The notes below the pieces were generated by a model. That model saw only the letters and a program-made list of their open reading frames with translations. It was not told the origin of the DNA and searched no databases. A stretch of 39,567 nucleotides of DNA from Saprospirales bacterium (GTDB lineage: Bacteria > Bacteroidota > Bacteroidia > Chitinophagales > JADIYW01), in assembly GCA_016711605.1 (NCBI GenBank), contig JADJSS010000043.1:1-39567 (forward strand), written 5' to 3'. The first letter of the stretch is position 1. Each line of letters starts with the position of its first letter. A program made the translations under genes and the position numbers. Of the stretch, positions 38,683 to 39,567 are shown piece by piece.

Positions 38683-39567
38683 TCAACACTGCATCATTAT
38701 CAATTCTGTCTTATCGATGCCTAAATCGATTGCTTTGCAAAACATGCTTTTGCTTGCGTAACATCTTTCCTTTAAAATAAATAATTTGGCACGCATCAAC
38801 GCTTGTTCAGGATTTACTTTGATCTGCATGCTGATAAACATAGAGTAATCTTCAAGATTTGGAATATTGTTTTCATTGAATGATTGCAATGCATATGAAT
38901 ATCCAGCCAACGATAAAATCCTAATAAACGTTCGCTGTTAATTCCTGTTTTATCTGTTTTAATATTTTGCTTAATTTTTCAATTTCATTTTCCAGTAAAT
39001 AGAATCTTTATTTTTAAAAGTCTTTTGATAGTTTTCTTTGTGCTGTTCTTTTTCGATAATTTGCCTGAAGTGTTTTTATTTCTTTTTAAATTGCTCACTC
39101 ACAACAATTTTTGCGACATTTGATTTGAAAGTACTTGAAACACTCTATCAAACATTATCCATTGTTAATATCGATTTCTTTCAACAATAAAAGCTTGTCT
39201 ATATTTTTTAGTTGACAATGCTTTATCAAATCTAGTTTTAAAAACTTAAAAACATTGAGCAACAAAACCATCCTGAGGCATTTTTGCATCTTCTTTAACA
39301 ATACCAATTCTGAATGCATTGAGCAACAATGCTATCAGCCGCCATGTTTTGCTGTTAAACTCAAGTTGTAAATGCTTGTTGTTTCCCTTTTGTTTTCTTC
39401 AGTAACTATAAGCCAATAAATCAGTATAATCTATATCTTTGAAACTATTAAAATCAGACACTCAATTGGATTTTGTAATGGCAAATATGCACCACCATAA
39501 ATACAATAATTAATGGTTTTAGAATTATTGGCGCAATACATTGTGAGCTTTTGCACCACCTGAAAAA
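38683..39567 (-). pseudogene. TPR-like protein, partial, frame-broken
   Basis: The gene runs off the right end of the window, so the start is missing. An open piece at 38683-38910 includes ISMQIKVNPEQALMRAKLFILKE and, after correction, AKACFAKAIDLGIDKTEL, which resembles a TPR unit. Farther upstream only scattered fragments are readable in alternating frames, with a possible DYTDLLAYSY. No family can be assigned. It converges with the DUF962 gene. Confidence 0.45.

Overview
The window is AT-rich DNA from a member of the Bacteroidota, probably near Chitinophagales/Sphingobacteriales. The evidence is: two proteins ending in a type IX secretion (T9SS) sorting domain; -7 promoter boxes of the TAnnTTTG kind; a tmRNA tag reading GENTFALAA; a single-chain alpha/beta keto-acid dehydrogenase E1; a DUF1573 protein; and RpoB/RpoC of Bacteroidota length. 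No plasmid, phage, IS element, CRISPR array or rRNA gene is visible.

Layout. Positions 1-4083 hold two tandem, closely related T9SS surface proteins with broken frames. 4128-8870 (minus) carries a small membrane protein, era, initiator tRNA-Met, a membrane-anchored J-domain protein and the fused E1. 9136-12195 (plus) carries a DUF1573 protein, an aspartate-type aminotransferase, a methyltransferase and the tmRNA ssrA. 12352-14663 (minus) has a lipocalin-like secreted protein and a YbiT-like ABC-F ATPase interrupted by an in-frame TAA. 14898-15665 (plus) is a LytTR response regulator. 15667-17832 (minus) is a possible stress module: MarR regulator, pirin, small GNAT, and a fused YjdI/CDGSH iron-sulfur protein. 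17856-31333 (minus) is the gene-expression supercluster: tRNA-Thr, tRNA-Tyr, tRNA-Gly, tRNA-Thr, tuf, tRNA-Trp, secE, nusG, rplK, rplA, rplJ, rplL, rpoB, rpoC, then a DUF3467 protein. It keeps the gene order of the E. coli tufB-secE-rpoBC region. 31745-39567 holds an acetate kinase/PduL unit (apparently one fused protein), a penicillin acylase, a TPR sensor histidine kinase, an EamA transporter, a DUF962 (Mpo1-like) membrane protein and a partial TPR-like protein.

Sequence quality matters here. Almost every gene at the two ends, plus tuf, the methyltransferase and the small membrane protein at 4128, is broken by one-base indels, mostly in short A/T runs. Restoring one base recovers the family sequence each time. 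Because an essential gene (tuf) shows this twice, I read most of these breaks as sequence or assembly errors, not gene decay. By contrast, the run from secE to rpoC and the 14.9-18.2 kb region read through cleanly. The ABC-F stop is different: it is an in-frame nonsense codon without a frameshift.

I found no clearly undescribed system. The best candidates for follow-up are the apparent AckA-PduL fusion, the MarR/pirin/GNAT/CDGSH module with a palindromic operator candidate, the abnormal tRNA-Thr(GGT) overlapping tRNA-Gly, the ABC-F nonsense codon, and a possibly leaderless aminotransferase.
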